Part shown: positions 47,236 to 60,293 of the stretch, in pieces
How positions within the stretch are numbered: the stretch's first letter is position 1
Layout of the letters: every line of letters starts with the position of its first letter
Source of the DNA: Rhodovulum sulfidophilum DSM 1374
GTDB lineage: Bacteria > Pseudomonadota > Alphaproteobacteria > Rhodobacterales > Rhodobacteraceae
Assembly (NCBI RefSeq): GCF_001633165.1
Contig: NZ_CP015418.1
Coordinates: 2,542,001 to 2,606,000, forward strand
DNA length: 64,000 nt
Direction of reading: 5' to 3'
Position numbers and translations under genes: made by a program
The notes under the pieces: model-generated
Told to the model about the DNA's origin: nothing
What the model saw: the letters and a program-made list of their open reading frames with translations, nothing else
Database searches by the model: none

Positions 47236-48281
47236 TGCAGTTCCTCCTCCAGTTTCAGCCCGTATTCGCCCAGCGGCATCAGCATCCGCGCCACATCGGC
47301 GCCGGGCACCGCATCCAGCCCCGGATGCTTCCAGCGCGGCTTGCGGTCCTTGTCGATGATGGCCGCGCGGATGCCTTCGAGAAAGTCGGAATGCTCCGGC
47401 GCGCGGTAGGTGAAGCGGTATTCCAGCGCCAGCGCCCGGCGAATGTCGTCCGAGCCCTTCAGCCGGTGCTGCATCTCGATGGCGCAGGCCATGGCCAGCG
47501 GGCTGTTACGCTCCATCACCTTCAGCGCCGACAGTGCGAAACCCGACCCTTTGGCGCTCAGCGCATTGACGATGTCGAGAAGCCGCTCGCCCGCGAACAG
47601 CGCGTCGATCCGGGGCTGCAGCGCTTCCAACTCGCCCGGGGGCGGCGGGGTCCGGGCGGCGCGGTCGACGGCCTCCCAGTCGCCGGTCGCGATCAGCTCG
47701 TCGCGCAGCGCGGGCCAGTCGGCTTCGGGCAGGAAGTAATCGGCAAAGCCCGCGTAGATCGCATCGGCCGGGCCCATCCGGCGGCCGGTGACGCCCAGAT
47801 ATTCGCCCATCCGCCCCGGCGCGCGGGCGAGGATCAGCGAGCCGCCGACATCTGGAACGAGGCCGATCCCGCATTCGGGCATCGCCACCTGCGAGCTCTC
47901 GCCCACCACCCGGTGCGAGCCGTGACAGCCGACGCCGACGCCGCCGCCCATCACGAAGCCCTGCATCAGGCTGACAACGGGCTTGGGGAATTCGAAGAGC
48001 TTGGCATTCATCCGGTATTCGTCGCGCCAGAATTTCTGGCCATAGGCGTAATCGCCCCTGGTGCCGGTCTCGTACATCACCGCGATATCGCCGCCCGCGC
48101 AGAAGGCCTTGTCGCTCTCGGCATCGATCAGGATCATCCGAACCTCGGGATCGGGCGCCCAGGCATCGAGCGCGGCCTCGATCGCCAGGCTCATCTCGTA
48201 ACTCAGCGCGTTCAGCGCCTTCGGCCGGGTCAGGGTGATGCGGCCGATCCGGCCCTGTTTCCGAATGTCGATCTCGCTCAT
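47232..48281 (-). CDS. 3-hydroxyisobutyryl-CoA hydrolase (enoyl-CoA hydratase fold)
   Basis: 349 residues from the ATG at 48281. Crotonase fold: DKAFCAGGDIAVMYE, GFVMGGGVGVGCHGSHRVV (oxyanion hole) and MPECGIGLVPDVGGSLIL, the last diagnostic of HIBCH rather than ordinary hydratases, as is the C-terminal ALEYRFTYRAPEHSDFLEGI. It hydrolyses 3-hydroxyisobutyryl-CoA in the valine pathway. It overlaps the acyl-CoA dehydrogenase stop by 4 bp and mmsB by 4 bp. Confidence 0.92.
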   Translation of the reverse strand: MSEIDIRKQGRIGRITLTRPKALNALSYEMSLAIEAALDAWAPDPEVRMILIDAESDKAFCAGGDIAVMYETGTRGDYAYGQKFWRDEYRMNAKLFEFPKPVVSLMQGFVMGGGVGVGCHGSHRVVGESSQVAMPECGIGLVPDVGGSLILARAPGRMGEYLGVTGRRMGPADAIYAGFADYFLPEADWPALRDELIATGDWEAVDRAARTPPPPGELEALQPRIDALFAGERLLDIVNALSAKGSGFALSALKVMERNSPLAMACAIEMQHRLKGSDDIRRALALEYRFTYRAPEHSDFLEGIRAAIIDKDRKPRWKHPGLDAVPGADVARMLMPLGEYGLKLEEELQ

Positions 48282-49423
48282 CCGCGTGCCTCCAGCAGCT
48301 GACGCGCCACGATCAGCCGCATGATCTCGTTGGTGCCCTCGAGGATTTGGTGAACGCGCAGGTCGCGCACGATCTTCTCGATGCCGTAATCGGCAAGATA
48401 GCCGTAGCCGCCATGCAATTGCAGGCAGGCATCGGCGACCTTCGAGCCGGTCTCGGTCACGAAGGCCTTCGCCATGGCGCAGAACCTGGTGGCGTCGGGC
48501 GCGCCCCGGTCGAGCTTCCAGGCCGCCTGGCGCAGGAAGATGCGCGCGGCCTGCAGCTCGATCTCCATGTCGGCAAGGCGGAACTGCAGCGCCTGGAACC
48601 GGTCGAGGCTTTGCCCGAAGGCCTGGCGCTCGCCCATATAGGAGAGCGTCGCGTCCAGCGCGGCCTGCGCCGCCCCCAGCGAACAGGCCGCGATGTTCAG
48701 CCGCCCGCCATCGAGCCCGGCCATGGCATAGCGAAACCCATGGCCCTCTTCGCCCAGCAGGTTGGCCGCGGGAATGGCGCAATTGTCGAACTGGACCTGC
48801 CGGGTCGGCTGGGCGCGCCAGCCCATCTTGTCCTCGAGCCCGCCGAAGGACAGCCCCGGCCGCCCGTCCTCGACCAGGAAGGCCGAGATGCTCTTCGGCC
48901 CGGCCGCGCCGCTGCGGGCCATGACCACATAGGCGTCCGAATAGCCGCCGCCCGAGATGAAGGCCTTGGTGCCGGTCAGCGCCCAGCCCTCGGCGCCCCG
49001 GACCGCGCGGGTCTTCAGCGCCGCCGCATCCGAGCCCGAGCCTGGCTCGGTCAGGCAGTAGGACAGCACCGTTTGCATCGACAGCGCCTCGGGCAGCACC
49101 CGCGCGCGCATCTCCTCCGAGCCGAAGGCATCGATCATCTTCGCGCACATGTTGTGGATCGACAGGAAGGCCGCGACCGACGGGCAGGCCATGCTGAGCG
49201 CCTCGAAGACCAGTGTCGCGTCGAGCCGGGAAAGCCCCGACCCGCCGGAGCTTTCGCGCACATAGAGCCCGCCGAAGCCCAGCGCGCCCAGCTCGGGCCA
49301 GAGCGGCCTTGGGATCGTGCCCTCGGCTTCCCATGTGCGGGCATGGGGCGCGATGTGCTCGGCTCCGAACTCGCGGGCCAGATCGAAGATCGCCCTCTGT
49401 TCCTCGCTTGGCGCAAAATCCAT
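48278..49423 (-). CDS. Acyl-CoA dehydrogenase, probably isobutyryl-CoA dehydrogenase
   Basis: 381 residues. FAD/substrate motifs SYCLTEPGSGSDAAALKT and ALTGTKAFISGGGYSDAYVV, and the catalytic-Glu region in LHGGYGYLADYGIEKIVRDL with VHQILEGTNEIMRLIVARQ. Dehydrogenation of isobutyryl-CoA to methacrylyl-CoA is inferred from the operon with HIBYL-CoA hydrolase and mmsB. It is the first gene of the minus-strand operon, with a palindromic operator about 30 bp before its start. Confidence 0.9.
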   Translation of the reverse strand: MDFAPSEEQRAIFDLAREFGAEHIAPHARTWEAEGTIPRPLWPELGALGFGGLYVRESSGGSGLSRLDATLVFEALSMACPSVAAFLSIHNMCAKMIDAFGSEEMRARVLPEALSMQTVLSYCLTEPGSGSDAAALKTRAVRGAEGWALTGTKAFISGGGYSDAYVVMARSGAAGPKSISAFLVEDGRPGLSFGGLEDKMGWRAQPTRQVQFDNCAIPAANLLGEEGHGFRYAMAGLDGGRLNIAACSLGAAQAALDATLSYMGERQAFGQSLDRFQALQFRLADMEIELQAARIFLRQAAWKLDRGAPDATRFCAMAKAFVTETGSKVADACLQLHGGYGYLADYGIEKIVRDLRVHQILEGTNEIMRLIVARQLLEARG

Positions 49424-49452
49424 GATCGCTGCTCCCCCCGTCGCGAAAGAAA

Positions 49453-49466
49453 TGAACGCCCGTTTA
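49453..49466. promoter_or_regulatory. Candidate TetR-type operator of the valine operon
   Basis: TGAACGCCCGTTTA, with AACG/CGTT halves, lies 30 bp upstream of the acyl-CoA dehydrogenase start. TetR-type regulators of acyl-CoA genes often bind AACG-N2-CGTT. No TetR gene is in the window. Confidence 0.4.
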
Positions 49467-50481
49467 GTTAGCGACCGGGGCGGGGGTCATGCAAGCATCC
49501 GTTCGGGGGTTTCCTTGGCGTCAATTTTGCGGAGAATTCGGGAAGTGGGAATTGAGTCATTTCAATTGGGTTTGCCTTGAAAGGGGGGGGGCCGATTTCC
49601 GCCGCCGCTGCCGGACGGATTGCAGCTTCCTCACGACCGGCTTCGATCTGGCCGATCAACGGGGCAGCGACCCGATGAAGACCACCGTCACGCTGGAAGA
49701 CACGGCGGTGGGCGTCAACGGGCGGCGTCAGGATGTGCTTCCGCGTCGGCGCCTTGGTCAATCAGAGCGATATCGCCGCGGGCCGAGGCTGTGTGAAAAC
49801 TCGGTCAAGCATGGACGGTGCCGGGACAAAATTCCCCCTCGCGAAGCGCCTACGAGATTTCTTTCTGCCGGCAGGCCGCCACGAGCTCTTCCCGAGGAAG
49901 TTACTCCCCGCGGGTCTTGGAAATCTGAGTTTTCAAACAGCCTCGGCCGTCTCGATCCCGGCGGTGACGGGACGGTCAACTCGATCCTGTGGTCGGAGGC
50001 CGGGCCGCTGCCCGATTTCGAAACCGATATGAGGAATTTGCAGGCCGACACTATCGGGGCCAGGTTCGATTTCGGGGTCGCAATCGCGCGGTCGGGTGAG
50101 CGCGGATTTCCACGAGTCACCCAGCTTCATCGTCCATGGCGTCAATCTCGACGCGGCCGTATGCGCTGGCGAAAGCTTCGCCATGCGCGGCCATAAGCTC
50201 GGGCTTTGTGCCACTCGGGGGCCGGCGCACTGCAATGCCGACGGGTCGTCCAGGATGTTCGGTTCCTTACCGGGCCCCGGTACCCGAGCTTGTGCCGGTC
50301 CCGGCGCCGGACGGTCTGCTGCTGGCCGGGCTGGTCTAGTTCGACGCCCGCGCGGCTGAGGGCGTGTCCTCATGGCTGAAACGAAGACGGGCGTCTTTCG
50401 GGGTGCTCGACTGCGTTTCGTCTTGGCTCCGATGTCACAGTGGGGCGCTGTCCAAGTAAGACTGTCCAAGTAAGACGGGGC
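49467..50481. other. Gene-poor stretch with degenerate reading frames
   Basis: About 1 kb without a recognisable gene. It contains a run of nine G at about 49583, an inverted-repeat element (49781–49948), and broken frames. One frame near 50090–50300 (VNLDAAVCAGESFAMRGHKL) faintly recalls the start of an ABC transporter ATPase but lacks any Walker motif. This looks like an insertion-scarred former gene. Confidence 0.5.
49781..49948. mobile_element. 168-bp inverted-repeat element (MITE-like)
   Basis: The first 22 bases (49781–49802, starting GGCCGAGGCTGTGTG) are repeated inverted at 49927–49948 with one mismatch (21 of 22). The 124 bp between carry no gene. Ends of this kind (GGCTGT..GAAAACTC) occur at IS termini in Rhodobacteraceae (from memory), so this is a MITE or deletion derivative. 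No clear target duplication was seen. Confidence 0.7.
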
Positions 50482-51615
50482 TCAGAGATCTGCACCGAAT
50501 TCCTCAATCAGAAGCCGCACCACGGACCGCATCGCCTCTTCGCTGTCGGCGCCCGTGGCCAGCGCCGCAGCATGGGCATTGCGTTGCCGCTCGGCGCTGG
50601 TGCCATGGGCGATGACATCGCGGGCGGCATGGATCTCGTCGAGACAGCCCAGCACGGCGGCATCGGCCTCGACCAGCTGGATCAGCTCTTCCAGCAGGTC
50701 GGCGAAGGGCACCAGTTCCTTGCGGCCGAAATCGACCAGCCCCTCGGAGACGCCGTAGCGCTGCGCCCGCCAGCGGTTCTCGCCCACCAGAAAGCGTTCA
50801 TAGATCCGCCAGCGCAGGTTCTCGCCCGCCAGCCGCCACAGCATCCGCAGCGTGCACTGGATCAGCGCGGCCAGCGACAGGGTGTGGTCGAGCCGGGGGC
50901 TCATGTCGCAGATCCGGGTCTCGAGCGTCGGGAAGCGGGCCGAGGGCCGCAGGTCCCACCAGATCTTGGTGGCGTCCTCGATCAGCCCCAGCCGGATCAG
51001 CGTGCCGACCGAGCGGTCGTATTCGGACCAGCTTTCGAAGCGCGGCGGCAGGCCGGTCCGGGGCAGGTTGTCGAACACCGTCAGCCGGTAGGAGGCCAGC
51101 CCGGTATCGACCCCCTTCCAGAATGGCGACGAAGTCGACATCGCCAGAAGATGCGGCAGGAAATAGGAAAACTGAGTCATCAGGTCGATGCGCTGGTCGG
51201 GATCGGGAATGCCCACATGCACATGCATGCCGCAGATCAGCATCCGCCGCGCCACCGCCGCCAGCGCCCGGTCGAGATCGTTGTAGCGGTCCTTGTCGGT
51301 ATGATTCTGGTCGAGCCAGTCGGCCGAGGGGTGGCAGGAGGCCGCGATCGGTGCCAGCCCGAATTGCGCCGCATGATGCGCCACCGTCGCGCGCAGCCGC
51401 CTGAGTTCCTCGCGGGCCTCGGCGACGCTGCGGCAGACCCGGGTGCCGACCTCGATCTGGCATTGCAGGAATTCCGGCGTCACCTGATCGCCCAGATCCG
51501 CCGCACAGGCCGCCATCAGGTCCTTCGGCGCCTGCGCCAGCGCGCAGGTCTCGCGGTCGACCAGCAGGTATTCCTCCTCGATGCCGAGGGTGAAATCGGG
51601 CTCGCTCGCGCTCAT
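50482..51615 (-). CDS. ybdK: YbdK-type carboxylate-amine ligase (GCS2 family)
   Basis: 377 residues. [14 protein letters not shown] opens the ATP-grasp-like GCS2 fold; [52 protein letters not shown] and [20 protein letters not shown] are family marks. E. coli YbdK shows weak glutamate–cysteine ligase activity; the real substrate is not known. It has its own start and is divergent-neighbour to the decayed stretch. Confidence 0.9.
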   Translation of the reverse strand: MSASEPDFTLGIEEEYLLVDRETCALAQAPKDLMAACAADLGDQVTPEFLQCQIEVGTRVCRSVAEAREELRRLRATVAHHAAQFGLAPIAASCHPSADWLDQNHTDKDRYNDLDRALAAVARRMLICGMHVHVGIPDPDQRIDLMTQFSYFLPHLLAMSTSSPFWKGVDTGLASYRLTVFDNLPRTGLPPRFESWSEYDRSVGTLIRLGLIEDATKIWWDLRPSARFPTLETRICDMSPRLDHTLSLAALIQCTLRMLWRLAGENLRWRIYERFLVGENRWRAQRYGVSEGLVDFGRKELVPFADLLEELIQLVEADAAVLGCLDEIHAARDVIAHGTSAERQRNAHAAALATGADSEEAMRSVVRLLIEEFGADL

Positions 51616-51712
51616 GGTCCCCTCCCTGGCGCCGCTCTGTCCGGGGAATGTCAGCAGGAAACGGCCGCGCCCGCAAGATCGCGCGCGGCATCCGGGGAAG
51701 GGGCTGCGACGC

Positions 51713-52180
51713 CTATTGCGTGAAATCGGCCGTTGCGGCGCCGGTCAGTCCGGGCAGGGCATGTGCGTCAAGGGGGAACACGTGGCGGGGCGTTCCTGCG
51801 GCGGCCCAGACCGTGTCGAATTCCAGCAGGCGGGGGTCGAGGAAGGTCCGGATCGGGCTCAGATGGCCGACCGGCGCGACGCCGCCGATGGCAAAGCCGG
51901 TCTGGGCGCGGATCAGCGCGGCATCGGCCTTGCCAAGAGGCTCGCCCGCCAGCGCCGAGGCCTTCTCGTCCGAGACCCGGTTGCCGCCCGCGGTCAGGAA
52001 CAGGATCGCGCTGTTGCTTTGCTCGCCGCGAAACACGATCGATTTGGCGATCTGGTCGAGGTCGCAGCCCACGGCGGTCGCGGCCTCCTGGGCGGTGCGG
52101 GTCTGGCCCAGCTCGCGGATGTCGGGGGTGATCCCGGCGGCCTCCAGAGCCGCACGGACCCGTTTCAGGCTTTTGCTCAT
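51713..52180 (-). CDS. YbaK/EbsC family aminoacyl-tRNA deacylase-like protein
   Basis: 155 residues from the ATG at 52180. Seen: [20 protein letters not shown] with the conserved Lys, [26 protein letters not shown], and [17 protein letters not shown]. These proteins hydrolyse misacylated tRNAs (Cys-tRNAPro and similar). It is divergent from glnE. Confidence 0.9.
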   Translation of the reverse strand: MSKSLKRVRAALEAAGITPDIRELGQTRTAQEAATAVGCDLDQIAKSIVFRGEQSNSAILFLTAGGNRVSDEKASALAGEPLGKADAALIRAQTGFAIGGVAPVGHLSPIRTFLDPRLLEFDTVWAAAGTPRHVFPLDAHALPGLTGAATADFTQ

Positions 52181-52284
52181 CTCTGCCTCCGTTTTGCGGC
52201 GTTTCGCGGCGCGGACTATCGGCCCGGGGCGGGGTGGCCGCAAGCCCCGTTGACCGCCGCGCGCGCGCGCGGCATCACTCGGCC

Positions 52285-55092
52285 ATGAGCTTCGCATCCC
52301 GCCTGACCCGCGCGCCCCTTGCGCATGAGCCCGACCGCGCCGCCGAGGCGGCCGACCGTTTCGCCGCCCAGCCGCCCGAGATCCGCGCCCTGCTGGAGGG
52401 CACGGCGGGCTGCAGTCCCTATCTCTGGGGGCTGATGACGCGCGAGGCCGACTGGCTGGAGGATCTGCTGGCCGGTGCGCCGGAGCCGGTCTTCGCGGCG
52501 CTGATGGACGAGGTCCGGGGGCTGTCGCTCGAGGCGCTCAAGCCCGGGCTGCGTCAGGCCAAGCGGCGCGCGGCGCTTTTGATCGCGCTGGCCGATCTGG
52601 GCGGGCTCTGGCCGCTCGAGGCGGTGACCGGCGCGCTGACCGATTTCGCCGATCTCTGCGTCGATGTGACGATCCGGCGCCTGGTCGCGGCCGAGATCGC
52701 GCGGGGCAGGCTGCCGGGGCTGAGCGAGGCCGATGCCGACACCGCGGGCGGCATGGTGGCGCTGGCCATGGGCAAGCAGGGCGCGCATGAGCTGAACTAT
52801 TCCTCGGATATCGACCTGATCTGCCTGTTCGACCAGGACCGGTTCGACCCGGCCGATTTTCACGAGGCCCGCAGCGCCTTCGTCAAGATCACCCGGCGGA
52901 TGACCGCGATCCTGTCCGAGGCCACCGGCGAGGGCTATGTCTTCCGCACCGATCTGAGGCTCAGGCCCGATGCCTCGGTCACGCCGGTCTGCATGTCGAT
53001 GGAGGCGGCCGAGCGCTATTACGAAAGCCTCGGGCGGACCTGGGAGCGCGCGGCCCATATCAAGGCGCGGCCCTGCGCGGGCGATATCGAGGCGGGCTGG
53101 GCCTATCTCGACCGGCTCCGGCCCTTCGTCTGGCGCAAGCATCTCGATTTCGCGGCGATCCAGGATGCCCATGACATGCGGCTGCGAATTCGCAGCCACA
53201 AGGGGCTGCATGGCGGGCTGGTGCTGGAAGGCCATGACATGAAGCTGGGGCAGGGCGGCATCCGCGAGATCGAGTTCTTCACCCAGACCCGGCAGATCAT
53301 CGCGGGCGGCCGCGACCCCGAGCTGCGGGTGCGGGGCACGGTCGAGGGGCTGACGCGGCTGGCGGCCAAGGGCTGGGTGCCCGAGGAGGTGGCCGAGACC
53401 CTCACCGCCGATTACCGGGCCCATCGCGAGGTCGAGCACCGGCTGCAGATGGTCAATGACGCCCAGACCCATCTTCTGCCGAATTCGGCAGAAGGCATCG
53501 TCCGGATCGCGCATTTCTGCGGGGCCCCAGAGGCCGGCCCCTGGCGCGACGCGCTGGCCGCGCGGCTGCGCCGGGTGGCGGGGCTGACCGAAGGCTTCTT
53601 CGCCCCCGGCAAGCCCGCCGAGGATCTGCCCGAGATCCCGAAGACCGCGGCCGAGATCGTAGAACGCTGGCCGCGCTATCCCTGTCTGCGCACGACTCGC
53701 GCGCAGGAGATCTTCAACCGGCTCAAGCCCGACCTCTTCTCGCGGCTGACCAAGGCGCCGCGCCCCGCCGAGGCCTTCGCCGCCTTCGACGGCTTTCTGG
53801 CCGGTCTGCCCGCCGGGGTGCAGCTTTTCTCGCTGTTCGAGGCCAATCCGCATCTGATCGACCTGCTGATCGACATCACCAGCGTCTCGCCCGAACTGGC
53901 GCAGTATCTCTCGCGCAATGCCCGGGTGCTCGACGCGGTGATCGGCGGCAGCTTCTTCGAGGACTGGCCGGGGCGGGCGGCGCTGACCGGGGCGCTGGAT
54001 GACCGGCTCGGGGCGCTGGGCGATTACGAGGCCCAGCTCGACGCCGCCCGGGCCTGGGTCAGGGAATGGCATTTCCGGATCGGGGTGCATTTCCTGCGCG
54101 GCCTGATCGATGCCAGGACCGCGGGCGCGGAATATGCCGATCTGGCCGAGGCGGTGCTGGCGGCACTCTGGCCCCGGGTCGTGGCGCAATTCGCGGCCAA
54201 GCATGGCGATCCGCCCGGCAAGGGCGCCGTGGTGCTGGGGATGGGCTCGCTCGGGGCGGGGGCGCTGAGCGCGCGTTCGGATCTCGACCTGATCGTGATC
54301 TACGATGCCGACGGGGTCGAGGCCTCGGAGGGGCGGCGGCCGCTGGCTTCGCGCGCCTATTACGCCAAGCTCACCCAGGCGCTGGTGACCGCGCTGACCG
54401 CGCCGATGGCCGAGGGTCGGCTCTACGAGGTCGACATGCGGCTCCGGCCCTCCGGCAATCAGGGGCCGGTCGCGACCTCGCTGCAGAGCTTCAGGAACTA
54501 TCAGCGCGACGAGGCCTGGACCTGGGAGCATCTGGCCCTGACCCGGGCGCGTCCGGTCGCGGGCGATGCGGCGCTGGGCGCCGAGGTCGAAAGCTTCCGG
54601 CGGGCGCTGATCGCAGACAAGGCGGATGTGGCGCGCACGGTCGCGGGCATTGTCGACATGCGGCGGCGACTGGCCGGGGCCAAGCCCGCGAAATCGACCT
54701 GGGACGGCAAGCAGGGTCCGGGCCGGGGCCAGGATATCGAGCTGATCGCCACCGCCGCGGCGCTGATCGCCGCCAGCCCCGCGACCTCTGTTGCCGAGCA
54801 GATGGGCGCCGGGGTCGAGGCGGGCTGGTTGCGGCAGGACGAGGCGGAGGTGCTCGGCGCCTCCTACCGGCTGCAGCGCCAGATCCAGGGCGCGGCCAAG
54901 CTGATTTCGGATACGCCGCTCGATGCCGCTAGGCTTGGCGAAAGCGGACAGGCCTTCCTGTTGCGCGGCACCGGTGCGGAGGATGTCGCCGCGCTGGAAG
55001 ACCTTCTGGAGATCCAGCGTGCGGCGGCCGCCACCGCGATCGAGGCCGTGATTGCGCGCAGCCCGGCAGAGGAGCAAGCAGATGCGGATTGA
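52285..55092 (+). CDS. glnE: Bifunctional glutamine synthetase adenylyltransferase/deadenylase
   Basis: 935 residues from the ATG at 52285. Two nucleotidyltransferase domains are visible: deadenylase MGKQGAHELNYSSDIDLICL and adenylyltransferase LGMGSLGAGALSARSDLDLI, each with the D-x-D metal pair, plus GGIREIEFFTQTRQII and VDMRLRPSGNQGPVAT. It adds and removes AMP on glutamine synthetase under PII control. A small gene overlaps its 3' end. Confidence 0.96.
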   Translation: MSFASRLTRAPLAHEPDRAAEAADRFAAQPPEIRALLEGTAGCSPYLWGLMTREADWLEDLLAGAPEPVFAALMDEVRGLSLEALKPGLRQAKRRAALLIALADLGGLWPLEAVTGALTDFADLCVDVTIRRLVAAEIARGRLPGLSEADADTAGGMVALAMGKQGAHELNYSSDIDLICLFDQDRFDPADFHEARSAFVKITRRMTAILSEATGEGYVFRTDLRLRPDASVTPVCMSMEAAERYYESLGRTWERAAHIKARPCAGDIEAGWAYLDRLRPFVWRKHLDFAAIQDAHDMRLRIRSHKGLHGGLVLEGHDMKLGQGGIREIEFFTQTRQIIAGGRDPELRVRGTVEGLTRLAAKGWVPEEVAETLTADYRAHREVEHRLQMVNDAQTHLLPNSAEGIVRIAHFCGAPEAGPWRDALAARLRRVAGLTEGFFAPGKPAEDLPEIPKTAAEIVERWPRYPCLRTTRAQEIFNRLKPDLFSRLTKAPRPAEAFAAFDGFLAGLPAGVQLFSLFEANPHLIDLLIDITSVSPELAQYLSRNARVLDAVIGGSFFEDWPGRAALTGALDDRLGALGDYEAQLDAARAWVREWHFRIGVHFLRGLIDARTAGAEYADLAEAVLAALWPRVVAQFAAKHGDPPGKGAVVLGMGSLGAGALSARSDLDLIVIYDADGVEASEGRRPLASRAYYAKLTQALVTALTAPMAEGRLYEVDMRLRPSGNQGPVATSLQSFRNYQRDEAWTWEHLALTRARPVAGDAALGAEVESFRRALIADKADVARTVAGIVDMRRRLAGAKPAKSTWDGKQGPGRGQDIELIATAAALIAASPATSVAEQMGAGVEAGWLRQDEAEVLGASYRLQRQIQGAAKLISDTPLDAARLGESGQAFLLRGTGAEDVAALEDLLEIQRAAAATAIEAVIARSPAEEQADAD

Positions 55093-55348
55093 ACTGGCCG
55101 ACCCGCGCGGAGTGATCCGCGAATCCTACCGGATCGAAGGCATCGGCGCGCCCGAATGCCGGTCGATCTTTCTCGACTGGGCGATCGGTCTGCCCGAGGG
55201 CATCGATTCCCAGCGCGCGCTGCGGCGGCTGCTGGCCGAACATGCCGCGGCCGCGCCCGATCACCCGATGACGGCGGTGCTGCGGGCCGGGCTGAATGCG
55301 GGGCCGCAGGCGCGTCGGCGCGGCGGTGCGCATGGAAGACGAAGCTGA
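55082..55348 (+). CDS. Small protein overlapping glnE, unknown
   Basis: 88 residues from the ATG at 55082, 11 bp inside glnE. RIELADPRGVIRESYRIEGI and then CRSIFLDWAIGLPEG suggest a compact alpha/beta protein with an Arg-rich end (LNAGPQARRRGGAHGRR). No family is recognised. Overlap implies co-translation with glnE and so a possible link to nitrogen control. Confidence 0.6.
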   Translation: MRIELADPRGVIRESYRIEGIGAPECRSIFLDWAIGLPEGIDSQRALRRLLAEHAAAAPDHPMTAVLRAGLNAGPQARRRGGAHGRRS

Positions 55349-56020
55349 ACCGCCATTTCCGGCTCTGACGCCCGTGTCATGACATGGTCGGGCCCGGTGA
55401 TACGGGGCCGCCGCCGAGGGGCTTGCGGAACATCGCGGCCGGTGTCGGATGTCTCAGAGATGTATCGCCGCGAGGTAGTTACCAGCGTGCTGCAGGGGGC
55501 GTGCCGTCTTCCTGGCCGGCAGTGCGCGGCGATCCTTTCCGGGAAACGCCCGGCCTGACGGCCGATCTCGGCATGTCCCGTGCGGCCCGCAAGCCGGGCG
55601 CGTGGCAGTGGTGGTCCTGCAATCTTCGCGCATTATCCGCGACAACCTCCGCCAGGGGGCAGCTTTTTTTGGGGGGGCGCTTTTCCTTTGGCAGGTGCCG
55701 AACTGGCCGGGTGGATGCGACCCTATGGGCATCGGTTCTCGGTGCCTCCTCGCCATGCGTCCGCTATTCGTGCGCGTTTCGCTACCGCCAGGGCCAGACG
55801 ACCAGAGAGCCGGAGAGATCGAGACGATGCCGATGGCGCGCTGTCGGGACAGCGTATGGGCCGGGCGGCCCGCGCCGACGGCACGGATGACCTGATCCGA
55901 GCCGGATTTTTCCCGCGGCCGCCTGCGGTCTGGCCGTGTCATAGGAATGTGAATCGCCCTCATAATTATCGTGACAAACATGAGTTGGACTTGTCTGGCA
56001 GAAGGCGGTACCTGCCGCTC
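55349..56020. other. Long upstream region of metH
   Basis: 672 bp with no convincing gene. It contains a run of T7 followed by G7 (about 55664–55678), and an AT-rich patch CATAATTATCG at about 55961 that could be a -10 region for metH. A cobalamin riboswitch was looked for and its B12 box was not seen. Open frames here are continuations of the metH phase without family resemblance. Confidence 0.4.
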
Positions 56021-59782
<3,762 letters not shown>

Positions 59783-59791
59783 CGGGACCTG

Positions 59792-59814
59792 CGCCCGGCG
59801 GGCAATGCCGGGCG
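59792..59814. terminator. Hairpin between convergent metH and pqiA
   Basis: CGCCCGGC pairs with GCCGGGCG around 7 nt, between the metH stop and the pqiA stop; no T-run. Probably serves both genes. Confidence 0.55.
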
Positions 59815-59815
59815 T

Positions 59816-60259
59816 TCAGCCCCGTTTCAGGATGCGGGCCGTCAGGCTCGACAGAGCCAGCGAGGCCAGCACGCAGAAGGTGAAGAGATAGAGCCCCCAG
59901 GCGGTCTCGACCCGGCCCATGCCGATGCCCTTGACCAGGACGACGTAGATCGCGATCAGGAACACATCGGCCATGGCGAGCTTGCCCATGACATGGATCG
60001 CGGGCAGCAGCCGGGCCGAGGCCAGATCGTACTGGACCAGCGCAAGCCCCACGGTCTTGGCATAGGGCGCGACCAGCGCCAAGAGCGTCACCAGCAGCGC
60101 GAGGAAGATGTCGGTCTGCCAGAGCGAGGCCAGCCCCGACAGCACCGAGATTTCCGACAATCCGAACAGCGGCAACAGCCCCGCACGCAAGAGCGGTGCT
60201 GCCCAGGCGATGGGGAACAGGACCAGAAGCGCCAGATTGGCCAGCCGCAACGCGCGCAT
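59816..60259 (-). CDS. pqiA: Paraquat-inducible protein A-like membrane protein
   Basis: 147 residues from the ATG at 60259, one PqiA domain with four spans: LANLALLVLFPIAWAAPLL, LSGLASLWQTDIFLALLVTL, KLAMADVFLIAIYVVLV and TFCVLASLALSSLTARIL. The cysteine cluster of the longer PqiA form is absent. PqiA proteins feed lipids to MCE (PqiB) tunnels between membranes. It lies downstream of mlaF, 34 bp away, with no pqiB or MCE gene in view. Confidence 0.88.
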   Translation of the reverse strand: MRALRLANLALLVLFPIAWAAPLLRAGLLPLFGLSEISVLSGLASLWQTDIFLALLVTLLALVAPYAKTVGLALVQYDLASARLLPAIHVMGKLAMADVFLIAIYVVLVKGIGMGRVETAWGLYLFTFCVLASLALSSLTARILKRG

Positions 60260-60293
60260 CGCGCTCAGCCCCGCCGCCTGGCGCGGCGGGATT

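Noticed and set aside
50090..50300. ABC transporter ATPase start in the gene-poor region
   Set aside because: Only a short resemblance (AVCAGESFAM) is present, with no Walker A after it and several frame breaks.
55349..56020. Cobalamin or SAM/SAH riboswitch before metH
   Set aside because: The B12 box and the conserved SAM-II or SAH cores were looked for and not seen.
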